A model generated the notes under the pieces. The model saw nothing but the letters and a program-made list of their open reading frames with translations. It was not told the DNA's origin and did not search any database. The position numbers and the translations under genes are program-made. Shown in pieces: positions 33,030 through 44,255 of a stretch of DNA of 64,000 nt (its first letter is position 1; every line of letters starts with the position of its first letter). Location: contig JAPTOF010000015.1 in NCBI GenBank assembly GCA_028554755.1, positions 7,502,001 to 7,566,000 of the forward strand, read 5' to 3'. The stretch is from Cordia subcordata (taxonomy: Eukaryota > Streptophyta > Magnoliopsida > Boraginales > Cordiaceae).

Positions 33030-34506
33030 GTAAACTATCCTAACTGGGCATTTACCCTAGCCTGATAACTCTCTAGCTGATGCTGATAACTAGTTACTTT
33101 ACAGTACAGGAAGTACCTAGGGCTAAGGAGCACTATAGAGTCTAGCCTAATTGACATCATAAAACCCTGAAGGATTAGTAGGACAACGTTTTTGTTGGAA
33201 TGGGGCTTGAGGCTGGGAAGACTTAAACTAGACCTGACGCCATGAGAACTTAGGGTTGTCTCTCCAACCTGAATCATATGTGTTCAAGTAAGGGTTGTAC
33301 TCTTGTGAATACCCTTGTGTGGTGCAAACTTGCTTCTACATGAACTCTGGAAACTATGGTGCTACTGAGCAAGCGATAGTCTCATGTGTAGACTCAGAAC
33401 ACAAAGCATAAACCTCTATAACTAATAGTGTGGATGAGAAAACTAAGTGATTGGCCCTACAGCCCTGTGAAGAAAGACTCAAAGAAATAAATTGATCTAG
33501 CTTATACATTAAAGCTTTAACCTTGGCGGGAAGATCGGAAGAAGTATTTATCTCATGAGCACCTCTCCTAGTGGTTCCTTTATTAGACCTATCCATGGTG
33601 GTATTTTGGAAAAAATCTTCGACTAAAAGTTTTATTCTCTCCCATGCTTCACTAAGTTTCAAGTTATAAAATCCACCACTAGATACATCATTCACCATCA
33701 TCCTTTGTTGCTCGGTCAAGCCTATAAAGAAGTATTGAAGTAGATCATGTATGCCAAATCCATGGCATGGACATTGTCTAAGAAGATCATTAAACCTTTC
33801 CCAAGCCTCATAGAATGTCTCAAAATCATGTTGAGAAAAGGTCATGATTGATGCCCTAAGATCGAGGGTCTTAGCCATAGGGAAAAACATTTGATAAAAG
33901 TATGATTGGATATCATCCCACGATGTAATGGAATTGGTAGGTAAGGAATAGAACCATGTTCTGCTTTTATCCATTAATGGAAACAAAACAACTTAAGGCG
34001 AATGATCTCTTAAGACATTTTAGGAAAATGCATAGTAGAGCAAATCTCTACGAAATCCGTGATATAGGACAAAGGACTTTTATTACTCTTACCATATAAG
34101 GAAAGAAACATTGCTAATGTGCTATATTTGATCTCAAAGTTCTCTCCCCAACCTATAGACTGTGAATTTCCAAATTAGGCTCAAACGCATTAGGAATGAA
34201 GTATTGCCTAAGCTTAAGCTAATCTTCAAAAGGGGGATTAGGCCTAAGGGGCTCTTGGGCATGTTGGGGCTTGTAGTGCTTTTGTGAAGGAACGGGGGTT
34301 ATAGGGTATATAAGAAGAGGAATAAAAGGAGGATTAATGGGATCGGCCATTTCTCCTAAAAGATCACCTAAATTCCTAAGATGATGAATGATTCTCTCGG
34401 AATCCTTTCCTAAAAGATCACATAAATTCCTAAGATGATGAATGATTCTCTCGAGTTCAGGATTCAAAGGAACTAAGGGATTTCTAAGGGAATGCCTACC
34501 AAGCAT
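33030..34506 (-). pseudogene. gag: gag, element C
   Basis: The start M-L-G-R-H-S-L-R-N-P is at 34506. The capsid frame 33986-33354 includes F-S-Q-H-D-F-E-T-F-Y-E-A-W-E-R and the nucleocapsid word Y-A-L-C-S-E-S-T-H-E-T-I-A-C, in which the first knuckle cysteine is tyrosine. The N-terminal part has an in-frame 54-bp tandem duplication at 34355-34462 that repeats I-I-H-H-L-R-N-L. Frameshifts lie between 33986 and 34219. Confidence 0.8.
34355..34462 (-). repeat. 54-bp in-frame tandem duplication in gag of element C
   Basis: The two units (34355-34408; 34409-34462) share CCTAAATTCCTAAGATGATG with only a few differences and encode 18 residues each. B, E and F have a single unit at this place. Confidence 0.85.
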
Positions 34507-34829
34507 ATGACACCTATATTATTCTTTGGCCACTTTACAAGCCCCGAAACTGCAAGAAATCCTAAACTACAGCAAACAAACCACACACCTAAAAGTTTAC
34601 TAGAAACAAAAAGAAAACAGTTCAAAAGAAGTAAACTAAAAAAGTACTCTAACCTAAGAAACAAAAACAAAACAAGATAGCAAAATAACTAAGTGAAAAG
34701 CATGATAATAAGCTAATAAAACAAACAAACAAAATAAAACAAGAGATACAAGTAATACAAGCAACTAACTAAAACACAAAAGCAAGAAACCAAACCAACT
34801 GTGCCTCCCTGGCAATGACACCTAAAACT
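34507..34829 (-). other. Leader of element C with degraded primer site
   Basis: Non-coding, A-rich on the plus strand. The primer site (34808-34823) reads TAGGTGTCATTGCCAGGG on the minus strand and differs at several bases from the form in E. It abuts the LTR end at 34830. Confidence 0.65.
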
Positions 34830-35871
34830 TGATGTGAAAATAAGAGCACAAAGCCTTAAAACGCTTACAAGTGCATGGGTTGTAGTAGTAAAGTATACGA
34901 GTATGGGGTCGCGTCTACAGGGAGGCTGGAATGTGTATAGTCTTAAGCCATGTGCATCCTAAAAAGCTACGTGCAATGACCTAAACTAACAATCTTTTTT
35001 GTGTTTTTAGATTGAGTAAAGCTCGAGAAAAATAAATCTAATCTAAAGATAAGGAAATTAAAGTATGGTGTATGAAAATGGTGAAATCAAGATATCCAAG
35101 GGGAACAAACAATGGAAATGAGGATAGGGCAACTTCCACTTGTATATGGACACTTATTATGTTTTTGCTAAGGCTTTTTGATGGATTTTCTACATTGCTC
35201 TTGTTTAGAATCCTAATTAACCACCTTATTATCCTCTAGGCCTTAGTGTAGGTCTATCCCTAGGTCGATCGTCCCTAGAGTATAGTGTGGTCTTTATGAG
35301 CTAAGGTTTTCGGGCTAGTTACATAGAGTTTTAGGTGATGTTAATTGATCTTACCCTAGTGTTTAAATCGTTGGCTGGGTTTAAAACCAAGATCTAGTCT
35401 ATCTAAGGTTGACTAACCCTAACAAGAAATCTATTGGCTGGGTTTAAAGCTAAAAGAGACTCAACTAGGCCTAGTCCTTAATTAAGCATCATCAATCATT
35501 ACATCACACAAGAGGGTCAAGCGTTAAAGCACAAATGCCTACATATTTAGGGCATGGCGTTCATGAATACATAGACATATCCAACTACTAAACATATAAA
35601 CATGTTTAGAATACATTAATTTAAGCAATAACACCCAACATGTATGCTATTGAAGCTAATCTTACTATTAATGTATGTAGACACATATATAGACATGTAT
35701 GAATGCATTACTCACTTCATGGATTCATCATATAAACACATACACATGCTCACATATTGAATTTGAAGTGATTAATAGCACGTAAGCTTCAATATAGATA
35801 TCTCATTTAGGCATATTATCAAACATCTAAAAATATATGAAAATTGGCCATTGAAAAGCCAAGAACAAGGC

Positions 35872-35903
<32 letters not shown>

Positions 35904-36631
35904 TTATATTTATATAAATCCATCAAATACCCATTACAAGAATGTAAGAAATCAACCCATAAAACAAGTGTTAGTCACCCTAACATGCTCTATTCATACA
36001 TAGAACAAACCAGGATTAAAGGGAGATAAAGAGTCTTCCTTTTCATTCTTAGCAATCTCATTACAATCCTTGAGTAAAACCCCAAATCCAAGTGTTTAAT
36101 CTACCAAAGATGCTTGATTCCTAGTGTAAACGTATGTGGGTAATTGTGTGTGAGGTAGGTAAGAGTGATAGAGGGTTAAGGTTTAGTAAGTATGAGTGTG
36201 TGAAGATTGGGTGAAAATCCCCCCTTCATTTTGTTGAAAAGTGCACTTTTGTATGCTTTTCTCCCGTACAGGCGGGAGCCTAGCTGAGGGCCTGGCCTAA
36301 GGGAGAGGTAGCCAACCAAAATAGTGATGTTTCTGACAAGACTGGGAGCCTTAGCCAGGGGATCAAGCTTTGCAAGAGGTTAACCAGCCTCTCCAATGTA
36401 AGCCCTAATCTTCGCCATTTTATGCCAAATCTTCTTTGTTTGCTTTGTGCTTCATTCGAGAGCTTCCAAAGTGCTTTTCTTCATTTCTTTATCTTTGAAT
36501 CACCTCTAAACTATGCTCCACATCCTAAGGACCATCAACTAAGCTCTAATCATCATTCCAAATCTCACCTAAAAGCACAAGAACAAGCACTTAATGAAGC
36601 ATTTTTCTTGTAAACTCAACTATGAACATTT
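34830..36631 (-). repeat. 5' LTR of element C, main part
   Basis: On the minus strand the LTR ends TTCACATCA at 34830. It carries inverted-repeat blocks at about 35370-35450, a (TA)n run at 35872-35912 and a small perfect inverted repeat CTCCCG/CGGGAG at 36261-36278. It is cut at 36631 by element E and finishes at 47874-47994. Joined, it is about 1923 bp. Confidence 0.8.
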
Positions 36632-36970
36632 TGATGTGTTGTGTTTTTGTGTGTATTTGCATTGTAATTTACCTATGACTAAGAGGTGTTAAGTGCTCAA
36701 ATTGATGCATTGGTGTAGTACTTTTAATAAGAATAGGCTTAAGCATAAACAAATGTACATATTGAGTTTAAGAGACAAATTACAACACTAATTGCTTGTT
36801 TTTAATGATTTAGGTGAACTTTGTGTTAAAATCGAGATTGGGCGATGATAGGTGATAAAGATGGCAGATGTACGAGTCAAAAAGAGAAGATCGGAGACCG
36901 AAAAGACAAAGAATGAAGGAAAGAAGTCAGTCGGATGATCAAGAAGAAGGAGCTGGTCGACCGACTAGGT

Positions 36971-37090
36971 CGACCGGCCACTCCAGAGAGGTGCCAAAAA
37001 TAGCCGGATGACCACCCCTTCAAAGCCGGTCGACCGGCCACTCCAGAGAGGTGCCAAAAATAGCCGGATGACCACCCCTTCAAAGCCGGT
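36971..37090 (+). repeat. 60-bp tandem duplication upstream of the TATA box, 5' LTR of E
   Basis: 36971-37030 and 37031-37090 are identical. The 3' LTR has a single unit (46321-46380). Each unit contributes half of a GCCGGTCGACCGGC palindrome and a CTCCAGAGAG word. Confidence 0.95.
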
Positions 37091-37175
37091 CGACCGGCCA
37101 GTCCAGAGAGCATCACCAAAAAGTCGGTCGAGCTAAAAGAAGAAGTCGATCGACAGGCAAAGCCTAAAGAGCTGA

Positions 37176-37183
37176 TATAAAAG
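37176..37183 (+). promoter_or_regulatory. Putative TATA box, 5' LTR of E
   Basis: TATAAAAG in GCTGATATAAAAGC lies about 80 bases downstream of the last palindrome. The 3' LTR has the same word at 46466-46473. This is the likely start of the genomic transcript. Confidence 0.6.
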
Positions 37184-38581
37184 CTTGATTTTCAGACTTA
37201 AAAAAGAGCTTTTGACAATTTTTTTGGGAGAATCTTTACACAACCATCACACACACACAAAACCCTAGTCTTACCACTACTCACACACTAACACACCCAC
37301 TTGAAATTAAGCTAATTTTGAGAGGATTTAAACATTACCTGAGAGAAGATTTGCTCAAGTTTGTAAGGAAGCAAGAGAAGATGAAAGGGGAGATTTCTAC
37401 AACCTCTTTCATTCTTATTTACTTCATGCTTGAGTAGATAATTTTGGGTACCTAACTTGTGTAATAGGATGATATGTTCAAACTCTTTGTTATGGGATTT
37501 TATTGGCTTATTTATATACATACTTGGTTCTTATTTTTCAGAAGCTTTATGTCAATTCATGTCCATGTGTTTGATGTAATGCTTGAATGAGTTGTATGTA
37601 TATAGATTGAGTTTTATTTGCTATATAACATTTCTAATCCTTAGATTATGCATGTCTATGTGTGTGATTATGGATAATATGAAGTGGGTTGATTTTATTC
37701 ATGTCCATGTGAGGAGGAAATATGCTTTATAGTGAATACATGCTCAATCAAAGCTATAAGTTGATACTTGAATGCTTTCAGTGGCGTGAATCAAACTCGC
37801 TAGTGTTTGCATCATGAATTGGACGTCATATTCACAACGCCTTACCTTAGAACATGTAGGACTGTACGTATTATATATTAATTCACTTTAGTGTTCCTAG
37901 AATAGCAGTACATAAGTTAGGACTAGTCTAGGTTGAGTCCCCTTTAGCTTTAAATCCAGCTAATAAAAGTCCGAATAGGCTTAGTCGACTTAGGAACCCT
38001 AGGTCTTAGCTTTAAATCTAGCTAATGGTTCAGGAACTAGGGTAAGATTGTTCTAGGGCACCTAGGTAGCTTTCTAGTCCCTCCGATAGCCTTAGGTACA
38101 TAAGGACCACGCCGTAGCTCTAAGTGTGCAAGCTTAGGGATGGACCCGCATCGAGTCCTAGGGTGAAATTAGAATACTAGTTAGTTACTTAGTTTTAGAA
38201 GCTTTATGTAGAAAGCCAATCCTTGAATCCCATGGCATAGAGATGCTAAATCACTCATTCAGAAGTGTAGGTAACCCAAGCACTTTTCCCTTGTTTTAAT
38301 CCCCTAAGTTAGCTTAATTCTTTCTCTCTCTTCATTAGTATAATTATAGTGTAGTCTTTCATTTTTTTTCCCTTAGCTCTCGTAAATCCAAAAAGTACAA
38401 AAACAAATTGTTAGTTTGGATCTTTTTTTTAAGTTTCTTCTAGAGCACGCTAGCATAGAATTCCTTCCACAAATTCAAGCCTCCCTGTGGTTCAACACCC
38501 ACACTCGTACACGCTATTCTACGCAATCTGTATGCTTGTGGGTCTTTTAGGGCTTGCACTCGAAAGACATCACCAAGTTCT

Positions 38582-38599
38582 TGGCGCCGTTGCCCGGGA
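38582..38599 (+). other. Primer binding site of element E
   Basis: TGGCGCCGTTGCCCGGGA follows the LTR after AGTTCT. It fits the 3' end of plant tRNA-Asp (GTC), the primer usual for Athila-type elements, with one inserted C. Confidence 0.75.
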
Positions 38600-38756
38600 G
38601 GCACGGTGATTTGCATTCTTTGCTTGTGTGTTTTGGTAGTTGATTTATTTATTTTTCTTGCTTTTCCTTTATAGTTTGTTTAGTTTTTACTTATCTTGTT
38701 TCTTTTCTATATTATCTTGCTTTGATCCTTGCTTATCTATTTCAGCTTTTGTCTTT

Positions 38757-38782
38757 ATTATTATTATTATTATTATTATTTT
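38757..38782 (+). repeat. (ATT)n microsatellite in leader of E
   Basis: About eight TTA/ATT units in the leader between primer site and gag. The leaders of B and C have only A-rich runs here. Confidence 0.85.
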
Positions 38783-38870
38783 TAGTTGACTTTCTAGGAT
38801 TGTGGTTTATTTACTGTAGTTTTAGGAGTATTGAAGTTTTCGGGGGTTGAAGTGGCCGGAGTAGGATAGT

Positions 38871-40546
38871 TTGTGCATGCTTGGTAGGAGATCCCTTAGA
38901 AATCCCCTAGTTCCTCTTAATCCCGAACCCGATAGAATTGCTAGACATTTTAGGAATTTAGGAGATCTTCTTGAGGAGATGGCCGATCCCAATCATCCTC
39001 CTAATCCTCCCAATCCCCCAATGAATCCCATTCCACCTCATGATCACCTTGGGCATCAAGCCCAAGATCATTTTAGACAAAAGCCCCGTAGATTGGACCC
39101 AACCATACATGAGGAACCCACTCTTAGGCAATTCTTTCTTCCCAAAGCCTTTGAGCCTAATTTGGCTATCCAAATTCCAGGTTTGGGGGAGACGAACTTC
39201 GAGATTAAGCCTAATATGTTGGCTATGCTTCCTTCCTTCTACGGGAGAAGTAATGAGAGTCCTCTAGATCATATCACTAATTTTGTTGAGATGAGTTCCA
39301 CTCTCCATGTCCCCAATGTCTCCCAAGAGGTCATACGTCTAAGATTGTTTGCTTTCTCTCTTAAAGACAAGGCTAGGACTTGGTTGCATTCCTTACCTAA
39401 TGGTTGCATTACTACGTGGGCTAAGCTTCAATCTAAGTTCTTTCAAAAATTTTATCCCATGGCCGAGAGGGCTGAACTTAGAATCGCCACTATGACTTTC
39501 TCCCAACATGACCTAGAATCCTTTCATGAGACTTGGGAGAAGTTCAAGGATCTTCTTAGACAATGTCCACATCACAGGTATAGCAATCATGACCTAATGC
39601 AATACTTCTTTCGAGGTTTAAATGAACAAATTAGGATGATGGTCAATGCTGCATCCGGTGGTGGTTTTTATCTTTTGAGACCAACTGAGGCATGGGAGAA
39701 AATTGAAATGATGGCTGAAAATTCTTTTCAAAATTTTGCCATGGAAAGGTCTAATGTGGAGCCAATAAGAGATGTGTTAGTGAGGTTAGTTTCTTTAGAT
39801 TTACCCGCTAAGGTTGAGGCTTTAACAAATAAGCTAGATCAATTCATTTCTTTGTCTCTTTCATCCCAAGGTCATAGGACTAGTTCTATAGGTTCTTCCT
39901 CCACCCCTTTAGTTGTTGAAGTTTGTGCATTGTGTTCCGAGTCATCTCATGAGACCACAATCTGTCCACTAGCATCTCAATTTCCTGAATTTATGAAAGA
40001 GCAAGTGTGTGCCACACAAGCTTATCCTCGTGAGTATAATCCATACTCGAACACATACAATCCGAGTTGGAGGGACAACCTAAAATTTTCTTGGAGACAA
40101 GGTCAGTTTGAGTCTAGTTCACATCCTTAGGATCCACCTCAACAGCGATCCCATCCTTAATATCCCCCAGGCTTCTATCATCTTAATCAACCCTATCTCA
40201 CTAGTACTCCTCAACCTCAAGCTTTACCTGCTCCCTCTAGTAGCCAGACTCCTAGTAATGATGTGATGAAGTTAATGCAGTTTATTCAGAATCAGCAGCA
40301 GGCTTTAGCTAGTCAGTAGCAGGAGTTAGCTGATAATAGGCAAGAGATGGCTAGCTATAGGAAGCAGATGGCTAGGTTTGAGACACAGTTAGGACAGATT
40401 GCTACACAGTTGAGCGCTAGAGACCCCGGGAAATTGCCTTCTCAACCGGAGGTGAACCCTAGAGTCCAATCCTATTCCTCTACCGATACCACTTATCCCC
40501 CTCAGGCCCAGGCTAAGGCTGTCACCACTCTTAAGAGTGGTAGGTA
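38871..40546 (+). pseudogene. gag: gag, element E
   Basis: The start at 38871 gives M-C-M-L-G-R-R-S-L-R-N-P; the second Met at 38877 matches the start in B and C. Residues about 47-65 are a proline-rich linker, about 100-280 the capsid (G-E-T-N-F-E-I, F-V-E-M-S-S, W-L-H-S-L-P, F-F-Q-K-F-Y-P-M), and near residue 351 an intact knuckle CALCSESSHETTIC (CX2CX4HX4C). The frame stops at TAG 40128-40130 where B has CAG. Two more stops, TAA near 40158 and TAG near 40318, also replace CAA/CAG. The same frame ends at TAG 40545. A one-base deletion there separates it from the pol frame; in B the same junction has one more G. Confidence 0.9.
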
Positions 40547-41971
40547 GTGGATAATAGAGTAGGAGTTGACTTTACAGTGCCTGCACCTAGTGGTCCTTCT
40601 GAGTCTAGAGCACCACATAGTAGCCCTATTGAGGGAAATTCTAGAGAGGGTCCTGTTGAGAGGATTGAGCCCATTATAGACCATGGAGAGAGTAGAACTT
40701 CCCGCCTACATCGGGAGAGAAAGGAGCCCATTGATGATTCCCATGTGTCTAAAGGATTTAAGCCTAGATTTTCTTTTCCATCTGCCTTAGAGAAGCCTAC
40801 AATTAGTGAGGATTCTAGGTTCTTCAAGGTTTTAGAGCATCTTAAGGACCTTAAGGTCAATCTTCCTTTGATAGATGCGATCCTTTCCATCCCCTCTTAT
40901 TCTAAGTTCTTTAAGGACCTTTGTACAAGGAAACGTAGGTCATCGAACATTTCTAAGAAGGTAAGGCTAACAGAGAAGGTGAGTAGTATTTGTACTTCAG
41001 GCCTTCCGCCCAAGATGAGTGACCCCGGAGCCTTCACCATTCCTTGTAGGATCCGAGAGACCCAGATTGATCACGCCTTGTTAGATTTAGGATCTAGTGC
41101 AAATCTCATCCCCTATTCCATCTATCAGCAGTTAGGTTTAGGCAAGTTATCCCCTATACATGTTACTCTTCAGCTAGCTGATAGATCCGAGCATAGACCT
41201 AGGGGTGTGATAAAGGACGTTATGGTCCAGGTAGGTGAGTTTGTGTACCTTGTTGACTTTATAGTATTAGATATGGATTCAGGACATGAATTTAGACATT
41301 CTACACCCATTCTTCTAGGTCACCCCTTCCTTGCCACCCCAAATGCCATTATATATTATAGGTTGGGGTTATTGGAGATGACATTTGGGAATTTGAGATC
41401 CACTATGAAGGTTGTCGAGGCGATGAATAGTATAGGAGGAGAGGATGGAGAAGAGTGCTTTAGGGTGGATGTAATTGATTCTTGTGTTGAGGATATTATA
41501 GAAAAGACTATGACCGATAGAGAAGAATTAAGGAAATTTGAGGAATTGATGTCTAGTTTTGATTTGGAGACTTTAGAGCGAAAATGTGTAGCTTCTACTT
41601 CCTTGATCAAGAGCTATTTGACTAATAAGTCACTTGAGGTTAATCCTTCTAGTCTCATTTCTAGTGATGTCCCCGTTGATGATGTTGAGGTTAAGTCCCC
41701 TTTGGTTGAGCCTAGCCCTTCTTTAGAGATCAAACTCCTTCCCGATCATTTGAAGTATGCATTCCTAGGCCCTAGTGAGACCTTTCCGGTCATCATAGCT
41801 TCTGATCTTTCTAGTGAGCATGAGGAGCGTCTCTTAGAGGTCCTTAGGAAGCATAGGAAGGCTATAGGGTGGAAAATTGATAATTTGAGAGGAATTGACC
41901 CTTCAATTTGTATGCATTGTATTCACCTTGAGGATGGAGCCATTCATTCTAGGGAGATGCAAAGAGGCTAA
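40547..41971 (+). pseudogene. pol: Protease and start of reverse transcriptase, element E
   Basis: The frame has 474 residues. The protease active site D-L-G-S-S is at about residue 180, followed by N-L-I-P-Y-S-I-Y and F-I-V-L-D-M-D. This is the Athila-type retropepsin that cleaves Gag-Pol. The linker with S-L-E-I-K-L-L-P-D-H-L-K-Y-A-F leads into the RT N-terminus. The frame ends at a one-base deletion near 41966 (CAAAGAGGC against CAAAGGAGGC in B), and a second one-base deletion lies near 41992. Protease residues look intact here, unlike in B. Confidence 0.9.
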
Positions 41972-41987
41972 ACCCACACAAGAGTGA

Positions 41988-42806
41988 AGTAGTAAGAAAG
42001 AGATCATTAAGCTTTTAGATACAGGCATTATTTATCCGATCTCTGATAGTGAGTGGGTTAGCCCAATCCAATTTGTCCCTAAGAAGTCCAGGATCATAGT
42101 TGTTGAGAATGAGAGAGGAGAGCTTATCCTTACACGTACTCCCACGGGGTGGAGAGTTTGTATTGATTATAGGAATCTCAACTCCAAAACTAGGAAGGAT
42201 CATTTCCCATTGCCTTTTCTAGATCAGATCTTAGATAGAGTAGCTGGGCATAGTTACTATTGTTTTCTAGATAGCTATTCGGGTTATAATCAGATCCCCG
42301 TGTTTCCCGAGGACCAGGGGAAGACCATATTTACTTGTCCCTATGGCACTTTTGCTTATAGGAGAATGTCCTTCAGTCTTTGTAATGCCCCAGCAACTTT
42401 TCAGAGATGTATGATGACCATTTTTTGTGACATGATTGAGAGGAATTTAGAGATTTTCATGAATGATTTTTCAATCTTTGGAGATATCTTTGATGAGTGT
42501 TTGAGTCATCTCTCTTTAGTCTTAGACCGATGTGTGGAGAAGAATCTAGTGTTGAGTTGGGAGAAATCCCACTTCATGGTGCAACGAGAGATAGTGTTGG
42601 GTTATATAGTTTCATCTAGTGGTATTCAAGTTGACCCGGCTAAGGTAGAGTTCATTGAGAAATTGCCTGTTCCTAAGTGTGTCAAAGATGTTAGATCTTT
42701 TCTAGGACATGCAGGTTTCTACCGTAGATTCATTAAGGATTTTAGCCACATTTCACGTCCCTTGTCTAGGCTCTTAGCACAAAATGTCCCTTTTGACTTT
42801 GAATAG
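41988..42806 (+). pseudogene. pol: Reverse transcriptase, element E
   Basis: A single frame covers the palm and fingers: T-G-W-R-V-C-I-D-Y-R, F-L-D-S-Y-S-G-Y-N-Q-I, Y-R-R-M-S-F-S-L-C-N-A-P and F-L-G-H-A-G-F-Y-R-R-F. The catalytic word is F-M-N-D-F-S: the first Asp of the D-D pair is Asn (codon 42462-42464), while B and C keep D-D. The frame ends at TAG 42804 after a 23-bp deletion that removed the D-D-E-C-V-R-A-F word present in B. The enzyme would be inactive. Confidence 0.9.
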
Positions 42807-42807
42807 G

Positions 42808-43752
42808 CTTAAATCCTTATTGTCTACATCCCTAGTTATCCAACCACCTAGCTACAGTCTCCCATTTGAGGTTATGTGTGATGCATCCGATTATGCGGTA
42901 GGAGCTATTTTAGGTCAAAGGAAAGATAAGTTGCCCCATGTTGTGTACTATGTAAGCAAGACTCTTGATGAAGCCCAAAAGAATTATACCACCACGGAAA
43001 AAGAGCTTCTAGCAATAGTCTTCTCCCTTGACAAGTTTAGGTTGTACATCCTAGGGTCTAAGGTGATTGTATACACCGATCATGCGGCGTTGAGGTATTT
43101 GTTAGCTAAGAAAGAATCTAAACCCCACTTGATTAGGTGGCTGCTCCTTCTTCAAGAGTTCGATATTGAGATCCGGGATAAAAAGGGTAGAGAAAATTTA
43201 GTTGCGGATCATCTTTCCCGTCTTGTTAGAAATTCTTCTAGGGATCCATCCCCTCTTCATGATTCATTTCCCAATGAGCAATTGTTTGCCATCTCTCATC
43301 ACACACCTTGGTTTGCTCATATTGTCAATTATCTTTCCACAGGGCATTTTCCTTCCCATTGGGAGAAGATAGAGAGAGATAGGTTCCTAACGCAAGTTAG
43401 ACATTTCTTTTGGGAGGATCCCTATCTTTTCAAAGTGTATATGGATCAAATGATTCACCGGTGTGTGCCTGAGGATGAGTTTGAGAGCGTTTTGAGCATG
43501 TGTCATGATGAGGGGTGTGGGGGTCGTTTTAGTGGGAAGAAGACCACCGTGAAGGTCTTGCAAAGTGGACTGTTTTGGCCCACTCTCTTTAGGAATGCCC
43601 AAGAATATTGCAAGAAGTGTTTTAGATGTCAACAATCCGGGTGCATCTCTAGGAGAAACATGATGCCTTTATCCCCTATTCTTCCTTGTGAGTTGTTTGA
43701 TGTTTGGGGTATAGACTTCATGGGTCCATTTCCACCTTTCTTTGGGTACTAA
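42808..43752 (+). pseudogene. pol: RNase H and integrase N-terminal part, element E
   Basis: RNase H acidic residues are all visible: M-C-D-A-S-D, T-E-K-E-L-L, V-Y-T-D-H and V-A-D-H-L-S. The integrase zinc finger keeps C-H-D-E and C-F-R-C, but the second histidine is Arg (G-G-R-F, codon 43525-43527). The first catalytic Asp (I-D-F-M-G) is at 43714-43716. The frame ends at TAA 43750, where C has CAA; B has the same TAA. Confidence 0.9.
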
Positions 43753-44255
43753 TACATTTAGTGGCCGTTGATTATGTGTCCAAAAGGGTTGAGGCTATTC
43801 CCATACGCACTAATGACCATAAGGTAGTGGTTAAATTCATTAAGAAGAATATTTTCTATAGATTTGGAGTCCCTAAGGTCTTGATTAGTAATGGGGGTTT
43901 GCATTTTCACCATAGGACTTTGGAGGCCTTGTTGAGGAGATATTCGGTCACCCATAAGGTAGCCACTCCTTATCACCCGCAAACTAGTGGACAAGTAAAG
44001 GTGTCCAATAAGGAAATCAAGCACATTTTAGAGAAAACGATTGGGCCTAATAGGAGAGATTGGTTTATTAGGCTAAATGATGCTTTATGGGCTTACCGTA
44101 CCACCTTTAAAACTCCCATTGGTATGTCTCCTTATAGATTGGTTTATGGTGAAGCTTGTCGCTTGCCGGTAGAATTAGAGCATAGAGCTTATTGGGCAAT
44201 CAAAGCCCTAAATTTTGACTTGGCAAGAGCGGGTGAGAAAAGGAAGCTGACCTAG
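43753..44255 (+). pseudogene. pol: Integrase core, element E
   Basis: This is the frame from about 43704 to 44255, shifted relative to the previous one because a T is missing at about 43757 (ACATTTAG against ACATTTTAG in B). The second catalytic residue is Asn (L-I-S-N-G-G, codon 43890-43892) and the third is Lys (G-Q-V-K-V-S-N, codon 43998-44000), 35 residues apart. Both are acidic in B. With the lost zinc-finger histidine this integrase has three independent key-site hits. Confidence 0.9.

Larger units (their letters stand above)
36632..38575 (+). repeat. 5' LTR of element E
   Basis: It starts TGATGTGTTGTG and ends ACATCACCA. It is 1944 bp, longer than the 3' LTR chiefly because of a 60-bp tandem duplication (36971-37090). 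Other features are the palindromes GCCGGTCGACCGGC at 37025-37038 and 37085-37098, a TATA box at 37176, and two inverted repeats at 37944-37963 and 38006-38025. Confidence 0.9.

Noticed and set aside
38582..38599. tRNA gene because of the tRNA-like GGCGCC wording
   Set aside because: Only the 18-base complement of a tRNA 3' end is present, at the place of a primer site; no cloverleaf.
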